Assembly (NCBI GenBank): GCA_902790495.1
Contig: CADASK010000003.1
Location: forward strand, 19,684-83,683
Source: an uncultured Eubacteriales bacterium
GTDB taxonomy: Bacteria > Bacillota > Clostridia > Christensenellales > Aristaeellaceae
Direction of reading: 5' to 3'
DNA length: 64,000 bases
The notes under the pieces are model-generated. The model did no database searches, had not been told where the DNA came from, and saw only the letters and a list, made by a program, of their open reading frames with translations. A program made the translations under genes and the position numbers. Shown one piece after another: positions 34,116 to 43,887 of the stretch. Numbering within the stretch: position 1 is the stretch's first letter; the number at the start of each line of letters is the position of its first letter.

Positions 34116-35303
34116 ATGAAGAACCTGAAGCGTTTCCTGTCCCTGGCCCTGTGCCTGATGCTGGCGCTGGCCTGCGTGCCGGCTATGGCGGACGGCCATG
34201 TGAAGATCGGCGTGCTGGTCTCCGACGCCACCTCCTCCGAGGCACTGGCCTTCCGCGCCTACTACACCGAGTACATCGCCAAGGCCTACGGCGTGGAGTT
34301 CATCTACTCCGACGAGCTGACCGACGCCGCCGGCGAGAAGAGCGCCATCGACAACTTCATCGTCAACAACTGCAAGGCGGTCATCTCCTTCTCCTCCTTT
34401 GACCGTCCCTCCCAGATCGACCAGTGTGACGCGGCCGGCATCTACTACGCCGTGGCCACCGGCACCCTGAGCGACGAACAGTACAACGAGTACAAGGACT
34501 ACGAGACCTATGTCGGCGCCATCGGCCCCAGCAACCAGATCGAGTTCCAGGCCGGCTATGACATGGCCGCCTACTACATCGACCAGGGCATGACCAAGTT
34601 CGGCATGTTCGGCGGCGCCGTGCCCTACTACAACGACATGCACATCTACCGTGCCGCCGGCATGCTGGCCGCCATGGTGGAGAAGGGCGGCGAAGGCGCG
34701 AACTACAAGGGCGCCGACAACGCCGGCGCCATCATCGGCCAGATCTACGCGGACGGCAGCATCGAGCCCTGCACCATCGGCAGCCTGGAGCTGGCGGCCT
34801 ATGTGGGCGGCTACGACTTCAACGACGCCTGGTTCGGCAAGCTGGCCCAGATGGTGGGCACCGAGGGCATCCAGGCGATCCTGACCGTGGGCAGCGGCGT
34901 GGACGTGCTGGGCGGCTTCATCTCCGGCTCCGGCGTCAAGCTGGCGACCGTGGACAGCTTCACCCCCGCCATGAAGGAAGCCATGGACAACGGCATCCTG
35001 GACTACATGGCTGGCAAGTTTGCCGCCTCCATCGGCCCGATCTTCGCCGCCATGCTGAACGCCGTGAACGGCCAGCCCATCCGCGACGGCGAGGGCAATG
35101 CGCTGGCCCTGGGCCAGGGCTACTGGGTCGCCACCAGCGCGGAGCAGTTCGCGGAGTACAGCGCCGTGGATTCTTCCATGACCGATCCCGCCTACACCAA
35201 GGAGATTCTGGATCAGTACGCCGCTGCGGGCGTGAGCTATGACGACTTCGCGGAGTTTGTGTCCAAGTACAGCTTTGACGAGATTGTTGCGCTGAAGAAA
35301 TAA
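34116..35303 (+). CDS. Sugar ABC transporter substrate-binding protein
   Basis: A signal peptide (KRFLSLALCLMLALACVPAMA) precedes a type I periplasmic-binding fold of 395 residues in total. VKIGVLVSDATSSEALAFRAYY is the first strand-helix unit and AVISFSSFDRPSQIDQCDAAGI the hinge-proximal part. A canonical lipobox is not clear. The AAAAAGGAG site supports the ATG. The ligand is unknown; the downstream GH3 and GH78-like genes suggest a plant-derived glycoside or rhamnoside. Confidence 0.9.
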   Translation: MKNLKRFLSLALCLMLALACVPAMADGHVKIGVLVSDATSSEALAFRAYYTEYIAKAYGVEFIYSDELTDAAGEKSAIDNFIVNNCKAVISFSSFDRPSQIDQCDAAGIYYAVATGTLSDEQYNEYKDYETYVGAIGPSNQIEFQAGYDMAAYYIDQGMTKFGMFGGAVPYYNDMHIYRAAGMLAAMVEKGGEGANYKGADNAGAIIGQIYADGSIEPCTIGSLELAAYVGGYDFNDAWFGKLAQMVGTEGIQAILTVGSGVDVLGGFISGSGVKLATVDSFTPAMKEAMDNGILDYMAGKFAASIGPIFAAMLNAVNGQPIRDGEGNALALGQGYWVATSAEQFAEYSAVDSSMTDPAYTKEILDQYAAAGVSYDDFAEFVSKYSFDEIVALKK

Positions 35304-35332
35304 TCCATTTCTCTCATCGACTTGCGATGTGT

Positions 35333-35460
35333 CAGGGGTTCCGCGCCTGCGGGCGCGGGGAGGGGGCTTTGCGATCGGTCCGGGGCTGCCGCCCGTTCTC
35401 CGCTGAAAACTCCATAACATGGAGTTTTCCGGGCGCTCCGAACCCCCTCCACCCCTTCGC
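35333..35460 (-). repeat. Three-way-junction repeat, long form (copy H)
   Basis: P3 GCGCCTGCGGGCGC, P2 GGAGGGGG with CCCCCTCC, and an insert with the perfect hairpin GAAAACTCCAT-AAC-ATGGAGTTTTC. It splits the sugar operon between the binding protein and the second permease. Confidence 0.85.
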
Positions 35461-35599
35461 CCCGCATCCTGATGTTGAGCGAGTATAAGTATCCTGCCGG
35501 GGCGGAGAATGCTCCGTTCCCGGCGCTCTTTCTGCGGAGGCACGTTTAAGGCGCGCCTCTGCAAAAGGAGCGCCTATTTCGCCAAAGGAGTGACCTGGT

Positions 35600-36580
35600 A
35601 TGAAGAAAAGGCCCTTGCTGAAAAAACTGCTGCTGAGCCTGCTGATCCCCTGCGCGGTGCTGCTGGTGCTGGAGGCCATCGCCCTGGGCAAGGGCGTGCG
35701 CCTCTTCGCCAATGCCGACAGCTGGAAGCTGTTCTTCCGCGCGGTGGCGAATGTGACGCTGACCACCTTCGCCCTGTCCATCAACCTGGACTCCGGCCGG
35801 TTCGACTTCTCCCTGGGCGCGGTCTCCATGCTCTCCGCCACGGTGGCGGGCACCCTGGCCCAGCAATGGGGGATCGGCCCCTGGCCGACCCTGGCCATCG
35901 CGGTGGCCGTGGCGGCGCTGCTGGGGCTGATCCACGGCGGCGTGTACGTGCTCACGCGCATCCCGCCCATCATCGTGTCCCTGGGCATGGCCCTGTTCTA
36001 CGAGGGCTGCGCCTTCGCCTTCACCGGCGGCAAGGGCGTGTCCCTGGTGACGCGCACGGACATCATCGGCTTCTCCACCATCGGGAACTACATCCTGGTG
36101 ACGGCCGTCGCCGTGGCGCTGATCGTGCTGCTCTTCGATTTCACCCGCTTCGGCGCGAATTACCGCGCCCTGGTCAGCGGCCAGAAGATCGCCGTGGAGA
36201 CCGGCATCCACGAGGTCGGCAACGCCCTGGGCTGCTACGCCGTGAGCGGCGCGCTGATGGGCGTGGTGGGCTTCATCAGCCTGGCCAACACGGGCAGCCA
36301 GCAGATGGCGCTGAACTTCGGCTCCATCGGCATCATGTTCACCGCCTTCCTGCCCATGTTCATCGGCGGCTGGATCGGCCGGTACATCAACAAGCGCGTG
36401 GGCATCATGCTGGGCGCGGTCTCCATGGCGCTGATCTCCCTGGCCTTCGCCCGGTTCGACACGGCGTCCTCGGTGCAGAGCATCGTCTCCGCCCTGCTGC
36501 TGGTGCTGTTCCTGATCTACCTGAACAACGAGTTCGCTATTCTCTCCAAATTCCGCGGGAAAAAGGAGGCCGAATCATGA
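35600..36580 (+). CDS. Second sugar ABC transporter permease
   Basis: This 326-residue membrane protein is paralogous to the first permease of the operon: SGRFDFSLGAVSMLSATVAGTLA corresponds to the GSFDISLGA loop. TRIPPIIVSLGMALFYEGCAFAF follows as in RbsC. AAAGGAGTG precedes the ATG. It ends ATGA, overlapping the GH3 gene by 4 bases. A dispersed repeat lies between it and the binding protein gene, so expression may depend on readthrough. Confidence 0.9.
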   Translation: MKKRPLLKKLLLSLLIPCAVLLVLEAIALGKGVRLFANADSWKLFFRAVANVTLTTFALSINLDSGRFDFSLGAVSMLSATVAGTLAQQWGIGPWPTLAIAVAVAALLGLIHGGVYVLTRIPPIIVSLGMALFYEGCAFAFTGGKGVSLVTRTDIIGFSTIGNYILVTAVAVALIVLLFDFTRFGANYRALVSGQKIAVETGIHEVGNALGCYAVSGALMGVVGFISLANTGSQQMALNFGSIGIMFTAFLPMFIGGWIGRYINKRVGIMLGAVSMALISLAFARFDTASSVQSIVSALLLVLFLIYLNNEFAILSKFRGKKEAES

Positions 36581-38253
36581 GCATCGATCTGAAAGCCAAG
36601 CCCTTTTGCCTGAACGACGCGCAGATTGCCTGGGTGCGTGAGACCCTGTCCGCCATGACGGAGGACGAGAAGATCGGGCAGCTCTTCCTGCCCATCGCCT
36701 TCTCCTCGGACGAAAACTATCTGCGCTACGAGATGCTGCGCTACCACATCGGCGGGCTGCTGTTCAAGACCAGCCCCTCCAAGGAGGTACGCGCGGCCCT
36801 GCAATTCATGCAGGAGAACAGCAAGATCCCTCTGCTGTGCGCGGCCAACCTCGAGTTCGGCTCCACCGGTTTTTTGGAGGACGGCACGCTGTTCGGCCAG
36901 CAGCTGGGCATCGGCGCCACGGATGACCCGGAGCAGGCGTACCGCATGGGTTCCGTCTCCTGCAAGGAGGCCGCGGCGGCGGGCTGCAATTTCGCCTTCG
37001 CCCCGGTGAGCGACCTGGATCTCAACTGGCGCAATCCCATCATCAACGTGCGTTCCTACGGCCGCGACCCGGAGAAGGTGCTGGCCTTCTGCAAGGCCTA
37101 CAAGCGCGGCGCGGACGAGAACGGCGTGGCCGTCTCGGTCAAGCACTTCCCTGGCGACGGCGTGGACGAGGTGGATCAGCACCTGCTGGTCTCCGTCAAC
37201 ACCATGCCCATCGATGAGTGGGAGGCCACCTACGGCCGGGTCTACCGCGGCATGATCGAGGACGGGGCCATGAGCTTCATGATCGGCCATATCGACCACC
37301 CCGCCTGGCGGCACAGGCTGAACCCCGCTCTGCCCGAGGGCACGGTGCCGGCCACCCTCTCCAGGGAGCTGATGACCGGCCTGCTGCGGGAGCACCTGGG
37401 CTTCAACGGCCTGATCATCACCGACGCGACGCCGATGGTGGGCTACAACTGCTCCATGAAGCACGCGGACGCCGTGCCCACCACCATCGCGGCCGGCGCG
37501 GATATGTTCCTGTTCAACAAGAGCCTGCCGGAGGACTTCGCCTACATGAAGGACGGCATCCGGCGGGGCCTGCTGACCTGGGCGCGGGTGGACGAGGCCG
37601 TGACCCGCATCCTGGCCATGAAGGCCGCTCTCCGTCTCAACGAGCAGACCGTGCAGCCGGAGGAGGCGATGGCCTGCATCGGCTGCGCGCAGCACCACGC
37701 CTGGGCGCGGGAGCTGGCGGACGAGGCCGTCACCCTGGTGAAGGAGACGGAGCACAACCTGCCCCTGAATCCCCGGAAGACGAAGCGGCTGCTGCTGGAG
37801 GTGCTGGGCGGCTGCCCGTCGGAGCAGCACATCGCCGGGTACATGCGTGAGAAGCTGACCGCGGAGGGCTTCGAGGTCACCCTGTACCAGCCGGAGGATT
37901 TCTCCACCTACCAGTTCGGCGTGAAGCCCTTCACGGACGCCTACGACGCCGTGCTGTACCTGGGCAACATCGAGAACGCCAGCAACAAGACGACGAACCG
38001 CATCAGCTGGAACACCTTCTGGGGGCACGGCAACAACGTGCCGTGGTTCGTACACGAGGTGCCCACGGTGTTCGCCTCCCTGGCGAATCCCTATCACCTG
38101 GTGGACGTGCCCATGATCAAGACCTACATCAACTGCTATTCCAACAACGACGAGACCCTGGATGCGCTGGTGGAAAAGCTGATGGGCCGGGACACCTTCC
38201 GGGGCCAGTCGCCCACGGACCCCTTCTGCGGGAAGGAATATCTGCGCTATTGA
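36577..38253 (+). CDS. Glycoside hydrolase family 3 enzyme
   Basis: The 558-residue protein has the GH3 barrel: SVKHFPGDGVDEVDQH (~188; NagZ-like KHFPG motif with the His-Asp dyad region) and GLIITDATPMVGYN with the probable nucleophile Asp283. A second alpha/beta domain follows (~390-558; ADEAVTLVKETEHNLPL). There is no signal peptide, so it acts in the cytosol on imported sugar. The family includes beta-glucosidases, xylosidases and N-acetylhexosaminidases; the KHFPG motif favours hexosaminidase, but this is not certain. Translation is coupled to the permease. Confidence 0.9.
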   Translation: MSIDLKAKPFCLNDAQIAWVRETLSAMTEDEKIGQLFLPIAFSSDENYLRYEMLRYHIGGLLFKTSPSKEVRAALQFMQENSKIPLLCAANLEFGSTGFLEDGTLFGQQLGIGATDDPEQAYRMGSVSCKEAAAAGCNFAFAPVSDLDLNWRNPIINVRSYGRDPEKVLAFCKAYKRGADENGVAVSVKHFPGDGVDEVDQHLLVSVNTMPIDEWEATYGRVYRGMIEDGAMSFMIGHIDHPAWRHRLNPALPEGTVPATLSRELMTGLLREHLGFNGLIITDATPMVGYNCSMKHADAVPTTIAAGADMFLFNKSLPEDFAYMKDGIRRGLLTWARVDEAVTRILAMKAALRLNEQTVQPEEAMACIGCAQHHAWARELADEAVTLVKETEHNLPLNPRKTKRLLLEVLGGCPSEQHIAGYMREKLTAEGFEVTLYQPEDFSTYQFGVKPFTDAYDAVLYLGNIENASNKTTNRISWNTFWGHGNNVPWFVHEVPTVFASLANPYHLVDVPMIKTYINCYSNNDETLDALVEKLMGRDTFRGQSPTDPFCGKEYLRY

Positions 38254-38262
38254 GGAGCAGTT

Positions 38263-39735
38263 ATGTTTGAAGAAAAGAAAGCGGCCTGGCTGGCCCGGGC
38301 GGAGGCCTGCAAGCCCGCGCTCCGCACGGAGACGGTGCGGCCCGCCGCCGGCATGCCCGCGCAGACGCTCAGGGAAAACGACAGCGTCGTGCTGGACTTC
38401 GGCAACCACTTCGTGGGCAGGCTGACCCTCAGGCTGCGCAGCGAGGGCAGCCACCCGGACGCCCCGGCCTGGCTGCAGGTGAAGTTCTGCGAGAACAGCC
38501 GGGAGCTGAACGAGACGCTGGAGGGCTACCAGGGCTGGATCAGCAAAGGCTGGGTGCAGCAGGAGTAGGTGCACGTGGATGTGCTGCCGGCCGTGCTGGC
38601 TCTGCCCAGGCGCTACGCCTTCCGCTATGTCCGGATCGACGTGCTGGCGCTCTCCTCCAAGTACAGCCTGGTGATCGAGGACGCCTGGGCCGAGACCACG
38701 ACCTCCGCCGACGACAGCACGGTGGAAGCGCTCCGGGGCGAAACCTGGGAGGAGGCCATCGACCGTGTGGCCCTGCGCACCCTGCGCAGCTGCATGCAGG
38801 ACGTCTTCGAGGACGGGCCCAAACGGGACCGCCGCCTGTGGCTGGGCGACCTGTGCCTGCAGACCCTGGCCAACAGCGTGACCTACCGCCGCTTTGACCT
38901 GGTGAAGCGCTGCCTGTATCTCTTCGCCTGTGCGGCGGATGGCGAGGGCCGCATCCCCGCCTGCCTCTTCACCGAGCCTCAGGTGGAGGGCGACGACACC
39001 TACATGTTTGACTACTCCCTGTTCTTCATCCCGACCCTGCTGCAGTATGTCCAGGCCAGCGGCGACCGGGAGACGGGGGAGGAGCTGCTGCCGCTGGCGC
39101 TGCATCAGCTGAAGCTGGCGGAGGAGCGGTTTGACCCCGAAACCCAGCTCATCCGGGACAGCGATCAGCTGGGCTGGTGCTTTGTGGACTGGAACCTGCA
39201 GCTGAACAAGCAGTGCTCCGCCCAGGCCGTCTGGCTCTATTGCGCCCAGGCCGCCCTGCAGCTGAAGGAGGATCCGGCGCTGGCCGGTCTGATTGAGACG
39301 CGGAAGGCCGCCATGCTCGCCCACTGGTACGACCGCGGGCGCCATCTGTTTGTCAGCGGCGCAGAGCGGCAGATCTCCCGGGCCTCCCAGGTGTGGGCCA
39401 TCCTGGCCGGCGCCGTGACCGGCGAGGAGGCGCGTGCCTGCCTGGACGCCGCCGCGGCCTGCCCCGAGGCCCTGGCCATGGTGACGCCCTACATGATGCA
39501 CCACTACGCCGAGGCCCTGTGCCTCGTCGGCCGGAGGCAGGAAGCGCGCCAGGTCATCCGGGACTACTGGGGCGCGATGGTGAACAGCGGCGCGGACACC
39601 TTCTGGGAGCTGTTCAATCCCGCCGACCCCGACGAATCCCCCTACGGCTCCCCGGTGGTCAACAGCTACTGCCACGCCTGGAGCTGCACGCCCACGTGGT
39701 TCCTGAGAAGCGGGGTGCTGGGGGAAAACAGCTAA
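38263..39735 (+). pseudogene. GH78-like alpha-L-rhamnosidase, interrupted by in-frame TAG
   Basis: Codons 1-101 encode an N-terminal beta domain (VVLDFGNHFVGRLTLRLRS). A TAG at 38566-38568 stops it after WVQQE. The same frame then runs open for 388 codons and continues seamlessly (VHVDVLPAVLALPRRYAFRYVRI). The catalytic six-hairpin region has VFEDGPKRDRRLWLGDL, the GH78-type acid motif, and ends SCTPTWFLRSGVL. Total length would be 490 residues. A single TGG or TTG to TAG change would explain it. It is the last gene of the sugar operon; whether active enzyme is made is open. Confidence 0.75.
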
Positions 39736-39792
39736 GATACAATCTCGGCCGGATGCGCCTGGGAAGCGGCGGTCCAGCCATGGGGAATACAG

Positions 39793-39830
39793 AAAAACCA
39801 TGCGAGGGTTTGAGGCTTCGCATGGTTTTT
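39793..39830. terminator. Terminator of the sugar operon
   Basis: AAAAACCATGCGA pairs with TCGCATGGTTTTT, giving A and T runs on both sides, so it can also serve the convergent ABC-F gene. Confidence 0.9.
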
Positions 39831-39845
39831 GTATGCATCTGTCTG

Positions 39846-41759
39846 TCATTCCGCCGCCTCGGCTTCCAGCGCCTCCCACTTCTCGTAGAGCTGGGCGATC
39901 TCGTCCTTCTTGCGCTGGTAGCTCTTCGCCAGCTCGGCGGCGAGGGCGGCGTCCTGGTAGGTCTCCGGGGCGGCGAGGCGGGCCTCCAGCTCGGCGGCCT
40001 CCTCCTCGGCGCGCATCACGGCGGCCTCGGCCTCCTTCACCGCCAGGGCAAGGGCCTTCTGGCGCTGCTGCTCCTCGCGGGAGCGCCGCTTCTCCTTCTG
40101 CTGGGCGGTGCGGGTCTGGGCGGGCAGGCTGCCGTCCGGCGGCATCTCCCGGTTAATCTTCTCGAAGTAGTCGTCGTAGTTGCCCAGGTACTCGTCGATG
40201 TGGCCGTCCTGGAGCACCAGCACCTTCTCGGCAAAGCGGTTGATGAAGTACCGGTCGTGGCTGATGGCGAGGATGGTGCCGGGGAAATCCTGCAGGGCCT
40301 GCTCCAGCACCTCGCGGCTGTCCATGTCCAGGTGGTTGGTGGGCTCGTCCAGCAGGAGCAGGTTGTCCTTGTGCAGCATCAGCTTGGTGAGGGCGACGCG
40401 GCCCTTCTCGCCGCCGGAGAGGGTGTCGATGGGCATCAACACGTCGTCGCCGGTGAAGAGGAACAGCCCCAGCGCGCCGCGCACCTCGGTCTGATCCAGG
40501 CGGCGGAAGTCGTCCCAGACCTCGTCCAGCACGGTCTTCATGGGGTGCAGCTTGGCCTGGTGCTGGTCGTAGTAGCCGATGTCCACGCCGGTGCCGAAGC
40601 GGATGACGCCCCGGTCGGGCTTTTCCTCGCCCACGATGCACTTGAGCAGGGTGGATTTGCCCGTGCCGTTGTCGCCGATGAGGGCGCAGCGGTCGCCGGC
40701 GCGCAGGTGCAGGTTCACCCCGTCGAAGAGGGTGCGGCCGTCGTAGCCCTTGCCCAGCTCCTCGATCATCAGCACGTCGTCGCCGGTGCGGCGGCGGCAC
40801 TCGAAGCGGAAGCGGATGGCGCTCTCGTCCTCGGGCCGCTCCAGGCGCTCCAGCTTCTCCAGCCGCTTCTCGCGGCTCTCGGCGGCGCGGATGGATTTCT
40901 CCCGGTTGAAGGAGCGGTAGCGGGCGATGATGGCCTCCTGCCGCGCGATCTCCCGCTGCTGCATCTGCCAGGCCTTGCGGCGGATCTCGAAGCGCTCGGC
41001 GCGCTGGCCGATGTAGTCGGTGTAGTTGCCGTTGTAGCACTCCACGGTGCCGAAGAGCAGCTCGCCGATGCGGCCGCACACGTGATCCATGAAGGCGCGG
41101 TCGTGGCTGATGAGCAGCACGGCCCCGCGGTAGCTGTTCAGGTAATCCTCCAGCCAGGCGATGGACTTCAGGTCCAGGTGGTTGGTGGGCTCGTCCAGCA
41201 GCAGGATGTCCGGCTCGGTCAGCAGCATGCGGCCCAGGCAGAGCCGGGTGCGCTCGCCGCCGGAGAGCAGCGCCGCCCGCTGTCCCTGCTGATCCTTGCG
41301 GAAGCCGAGGCCGGCCAGCACGCCCTGCACGGTGGAGCGCCAGCCGTAGCCGTTGGCGCGCTCGAAGTCCCGGGTCAGCTGGTCGTACTGGCTGCCCAGA
41401 CGGCGCAGGAGGTCGGCGTCCTCGGCGGCGTCGGCCATCTGCTCCTCCAAGGCGCGGAGCTGCTGCTCCATGGCGACCACCGGCTCGAAGACGCTCTCCA
41501 GCTCCTCCAGCACGGTGCGGCTTTCGTCCACCTCGCCCTGCTGGGCCAGGTAGCCGAAGCGCAGGCCCTTCTGCTGGGTGATGGTGCCGCCGTCGGAGGT
41601 CTCCAGCCCCGCGAGGATCTTCATCAGGGTGGATTTGCCGCTGCCGTTGACGCCGACCAGGCCCATGCGCTCCCCGTCCTGCAGGGTGAACGAAACGTCC
41701 TTGAGCACCTCGTTGGTGCCAAAGCTCTTGCGGACGCCCTGTAAGGCCAGGAGGATCAT
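39846..41759 (-). CDS. ABC-F family ATPase
   Basis: The 637-residue protein has two ATPase domains and no membrane helices. Walker A motifs are GVNGSGKST and GDNGTGKST; signatures LSGGERTRLCLGRML and LSGGEKGRVALTKLM; Walker B ILLLDEPTNHLD in both. The inter-domain linker (~240-320) is charged, and a C-terminal coiled coil (~540-637) resembles Uup/YdiF. ABC-F proteins act on the ribosomal E site in translation quality control or antibiotic protection. The ATG at 41759 follows AAAGGAG. Housekeeping versus resistance type cannot be told by eye. Confidence 0.95.
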   Translation of the reverse strand: MILLALQGVRKSFGTNEVLKDVSFTLQDGERMGLVGVNGSGKSTLMKILAGLETSDGGTITQQKGLRFGYLAQQGEVDESRTVLEELESVFEPVVAMEQQLRALEEQMADAAEDADLLRRLGSQYDQLTRDFERANGYGWRSTVQGVLAGLGFRKDQQGQRAALLSGGERTRLCLGRMLLTEPDILLLDEPTNHLDLKSIAWLEDYLNSYRGAVLLISHDRAFMDHVCGRIGELLFGTVECYNGNYTDYIGQRAERFEIRRKAWQMQQREIARQEAIIARYRSFNREKSIRAAESREKRLEKLERLERPEDESAIRFRFECRRRTGDDVLMIEELGKGYDGRTLFDGVNLHLRAGDRCALIGDNGTGKSTLLKCIVGEEKPDRGVIRFGTGVDIGYYDQHQAKLHPMKTVLDEVWDDFRRLDQTEVRGALGLFLFTGDDVLMPIDTLSGGEKGRVALTKLMLHKDNLLLLDEPTNHLDMDSREVLEQALQDFPGTILAISHDRYFINRFAEKVLVLQDGHIDEYLGNYDDYFEKINREMPPDGSLPAQTRTAQQKEKRRSREEQQRQKALALAVKEAEAAVMRAEEEAAELEARLAAPETYQDAALAAELAKSYQRKKDEIAQLYEKWEALEAEAAE

Positions 41760-41820
41760 GGCGTGGTCTCCTTTCGGCAAATGTTTTTTAAAGAAATGCA
41801 TTCATATGCTGAATGCAGGA

Positions 41821-41882
41821 GCAGGTTCCGCGCCTGCGGGCGCGGGCAGGGGGCTTTGCGATCGCCCCCTGCACCCCTTCGC
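41821..41882 (-). repeat. Three-way-junction repeat, short form (copy I)
   Basis: P3 CGCGCC/GGCGCG; P2 CAGGGGGC/GCCCCCTG around TTTGCGATC. First of three repeats filling the gap between the ABC-F and YycJ-like genes. Confidence 0.85.
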
Positions 41883-41917
41883 GTCGCCTTTTTTTCAAGC
41901 TGCGAAAAGGTGCGGCC

Positions 41918-41975
41918 CGAAGGTCCAGGGCGATCGGAAAGCCCTGGTCGCCGCCCGCAGGCGGCGAAATCCTTT
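41918..41975 (+). repeat. Three-way-junction repeat, short form (copy J)
   Basis: P2 CCAGGGC/GCCCTGG around GATCGGAAA; P3 CGCCGCC/GGCGGCG around CGCA; outer AAGG faces CCTT. Opposite in orientation to copy I, 35 bases away. Confidence 0.85.
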
Positions 41976-41990
41976 TGCATAAGAGTGCAG

Positions 41991-42050
41991 ACCCTCATCC
42001 GTCAGCGTCTTGCGACGCTGCCACCTTCCCCCAGAAGGGGGAAGGCTTAT
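41991..42050. repeat. Partial copy of the second palindromic family
   Basis: CCTCATCCGTCAGCGTC, the CAGCGTC/GACGCTG hairpin and CCTTCCCCC/GGGGGAAGG correspond to the left half of the element at 25279. It ends on the stop codon of the YycJ-like gene. Confidence 0.7.
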
Positions 42051-42874
42051 CAAGCGAGCGCAACCGCATCGGGCTGGGCGAGCGTATACACCCCGCCCAC
42101 GCGATCCCGCCAGGCCAGATCAATCCGGATATCCTCGCCCAGGCGCATGCCCTCCAGCTCCACGCGGTTCTCGCTGGTGGTCAGCGCGAGGCTGGGCGTG
42201 TTGTTCTCCCCGGAGAGGTGGCCGAGGATCAGGCTGCGGGTGCCGGCCTCCGCCAGGCGGACAATGGCCTCCGCGCAGGCTTCGTTGCTCAGGTGGCCGT
42301 GGTTGGAGAGGATGCGTCTCTTCAGCGCGGCGCTGTAGTGCGGGTTGCACCGCAGCATGTCGGGGTCATGGTTGCTCTCCAGCAGGATCAGGTCGCTGCC
42401 GGAGATGGCGCTGTGCACGCTCTCGGTGTAGTGGCCGATGTCCGTGGCGGTGGAAAGGCTGACCCCGCTGCCCCACAGCCGGAAGCCGCAGGGCTCCGCC
42501 GCGTCGTGGGGGATGGCGAAGGGCACCACACCGATGTCGCCCAGGTAGAAGTCGCTGGAACGGTCGAAGACCCGCGCGAGCCCGGCGGGGACGCTGCCGA
42601 GCTTGCCGGTCATGGCCTGCCAGGTCAGCTCCGTGGCGTAGATCGGGATGCCGTACCTGCGGGCGAGGATGCCGGCCCCGGCGATGTGGTCGCTGTGCTC
42701 GTGGGTGATGAGCAGGGCGTCGATGCTCCCCGGCTCCACGCCGATGAACCTCAGTGCGTCGGTGATCATCTTGCCGGAGCGCCCCGCGTCGATGAGCAGG
42801 CGTGTGTTCCCGTATTGCACAAACAGGCAGTTTCCGCTGGACCCAGAGTACAGCGGGCAGAAAATCATGTCCAT
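42050..42874 (-). CDS. MBL-fold hydrolase, YycJ/WalJ type
   Basis: The 274-residue metallo-beta-lactamase-fold protein starts PLYSGSSGNCLFVQYG and has the metal motif ITHEHSDHIAG (HxHxDH), NHDPDML and SNHGHLSNEAC, ending with ILGHLSGENNTP. This pattern matches YycJ/WalJ, an exonuclease-like enzyme linked to DNA repair and cell-division coordination in Bacillota. In Bacillus it follows walRK; no such genes are here. It is flanked by dispersed repeats on both sides. Confidence 0.92.
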   Translation of the reverse strand: MDMIFCPLYSGSSGNCLFVQYGNTRLLIDAGRSGKMITDALRFIGVEPGSIDALLITHEHSDHIAGAGILARRYGIPIYATELTWQAMTGKLGSVPAGLARVFDRSSDFYLGDIGVVPFAIPHDAAEPCGFRLWGSGVSLSTATDIGHYTESVHSAISGSDLILLESNHDPDMLRCNPHYSAALKRRILSNHGHLSNEACAEAIVRLAEAGTRSLILGHLSGENNTPSLALTTSENRVELEGMRLGEDIRIDLAWRDRVGGVYTLAQPDAVALA

Positions 42875-42939
42875 GAAAATCCTATTCTGTCTTACACGAT
42901 AACCAAGTGTGCGCTAAACCGCAGCATGAAAGGAGGCGA

Positions 42940-43006
42940 TGCGAAGGGGTGCAGGGGGCGATCGCAAAGCCCCCTGCCCGCGCCCGCAGGCGCGGAACCC
43001 CATGCA
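42940..43006 (+). repeat. Three-way-junction repeat, short form (copy K)
   Basis: The cleanest copy: outer stem GGGGT/ACCCC, extended by TGC/GCA; P2 CAGGGGGC/GCCCCCTG around GATCGCAAA; P3 CGCGCC/GGCGCG around CGCA. It lies upstream of the YycJ-like gene and downstream of the LicD gene. Confidence 0.88.
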
Positions 43007-43033
43007 AAGGAAAGACGAGGAGAAAGACTTTTC

Positions 43034-43783
43034 TTAAACGTCAAGATGTTTGGCAACTCTCTCACTCTCCGGCGGCGGTGTCATATAATCCGCCCCGAAG
43101 AGAATCGTCAGCACCTCGTCATACTTCACAGGAATCAGCACCGGGATGCCCTCGAAGGGCACGGTCATCTTCTCCGCAAACTGCTCCGGATGCCAGATGT
43201 GCATCATCAGCTCAAACGCACCGTTGCTCATGCACAGGTCGTCGCCCGTCTTGTACTTCGTGGAGATCTTCTCATAGCGGCTGGTCTTCCACTTCGTGGA
43301 GAAGGGCAGGCCCATCAGGTGCGTCACCCGCAGGAGGATGCGGTTTTTCAGCCCGAAGCGGCTGTAGTCCACATTCCGCTTCAGCATGCCCTGCAGCAGG
43401 TGCAGCCGCAGGAACCACCACTTGCGCTGGAAGCCCTCCGGCGGCACATGGTCGAGGATGAACAGGTCGGTGAAGGCGGCGGCCTTCTCCGGATCGCGGT
43501 TCATCACGCGGGGCGTCCACGTGTTCAGGTAGGTCAGCTCGAAGCGCTTGTCGCACTCCTTCGGGTAGACCACGCGGAAGCGCTCGAACTCCTCGCGGGT
43601 GATGAGGAGGTCCACGTCGTCGTCCCAGGGGATGAAGCCCTTGTGGCGCACGGCCCCCAGCAGGGAGCCGCACATCATGTTGTACTGGATGTGGTGGCGG
43701 TCGCACACCGCGGTGATGTCGCGGAGCTGCTCCAGCAGCTCGGCGTGAATGGCGTCGAGGGAAAGTTTGGTTTGTTCAGCCAT
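43034..43783 (-). CDS. LicD family phosphotransferase
   Basis: This 249-residue protein has the LicD nucleotidyltransferase-fold signature: YNMMCGSLLGAVRHKGFIPWDDDVDLLI, with paired acidic residues for metal. LicD enzymes attach phosphorylcholine or phosphoribitol groups to envelope polysaccharides or teichoic acids. It is last in an operon with a sugar transferase and two transketolase subunits, separated from them by a truncated repeat. Its acceptor is unknown. Confidence 0.93.
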   Translation of the reverse strand: MAEQTKLSLDAIHAELLEQLRDITAVCDRHHIQYNMMCGSLLGAVRHKGFIPWDDDVDLLITREEFERFRVVYPKECDKRFELTYLNTWTPRVMNRDPEKAAAFTDLFILDHVPPEGFQRKWWFLRLHLLQGMLKRNVDYSRFGLKNRILLRVTHLMGLPFSTKWKTSRYEKISTKYKTGDDLCMSNGAFELMMHIWHPEQFAEKMTVPFEGIPVLIPVKYDEVLTILFGADYMTPPPESERVAKHLDV

Positions 43784-43828
43784 AAGGCATACTCCTATTC
43801 AAACGGAGTGATTTCTTTTTGCGTGACG

Positions 43829-43866
43829 CAGGGGTTCCGCGCCTGCGGGCGCGGGTCAGGGGCTTT
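43829..43866 (-). repeat. Truncated three-way-junction repeat (copy L)
   Basis: P3 GCGCCTGCGGGCGC and the first P2 arm (TCAGGGGC) are kept; the rest is missing. It lies between the transketolase and LicD genes. Confidence 0.7.
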
Positions 43867-43887
43867 TGGGAAGGTGAGCTGTGGATA

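Noticed and set aside
36517-39879. A 1120-codon minus-strand open frame spanning the GH3 and GH78-like genes
   Set aside because: It crosses two real genes and the operon terminator, and has no family match. It is a high-GC shadow.
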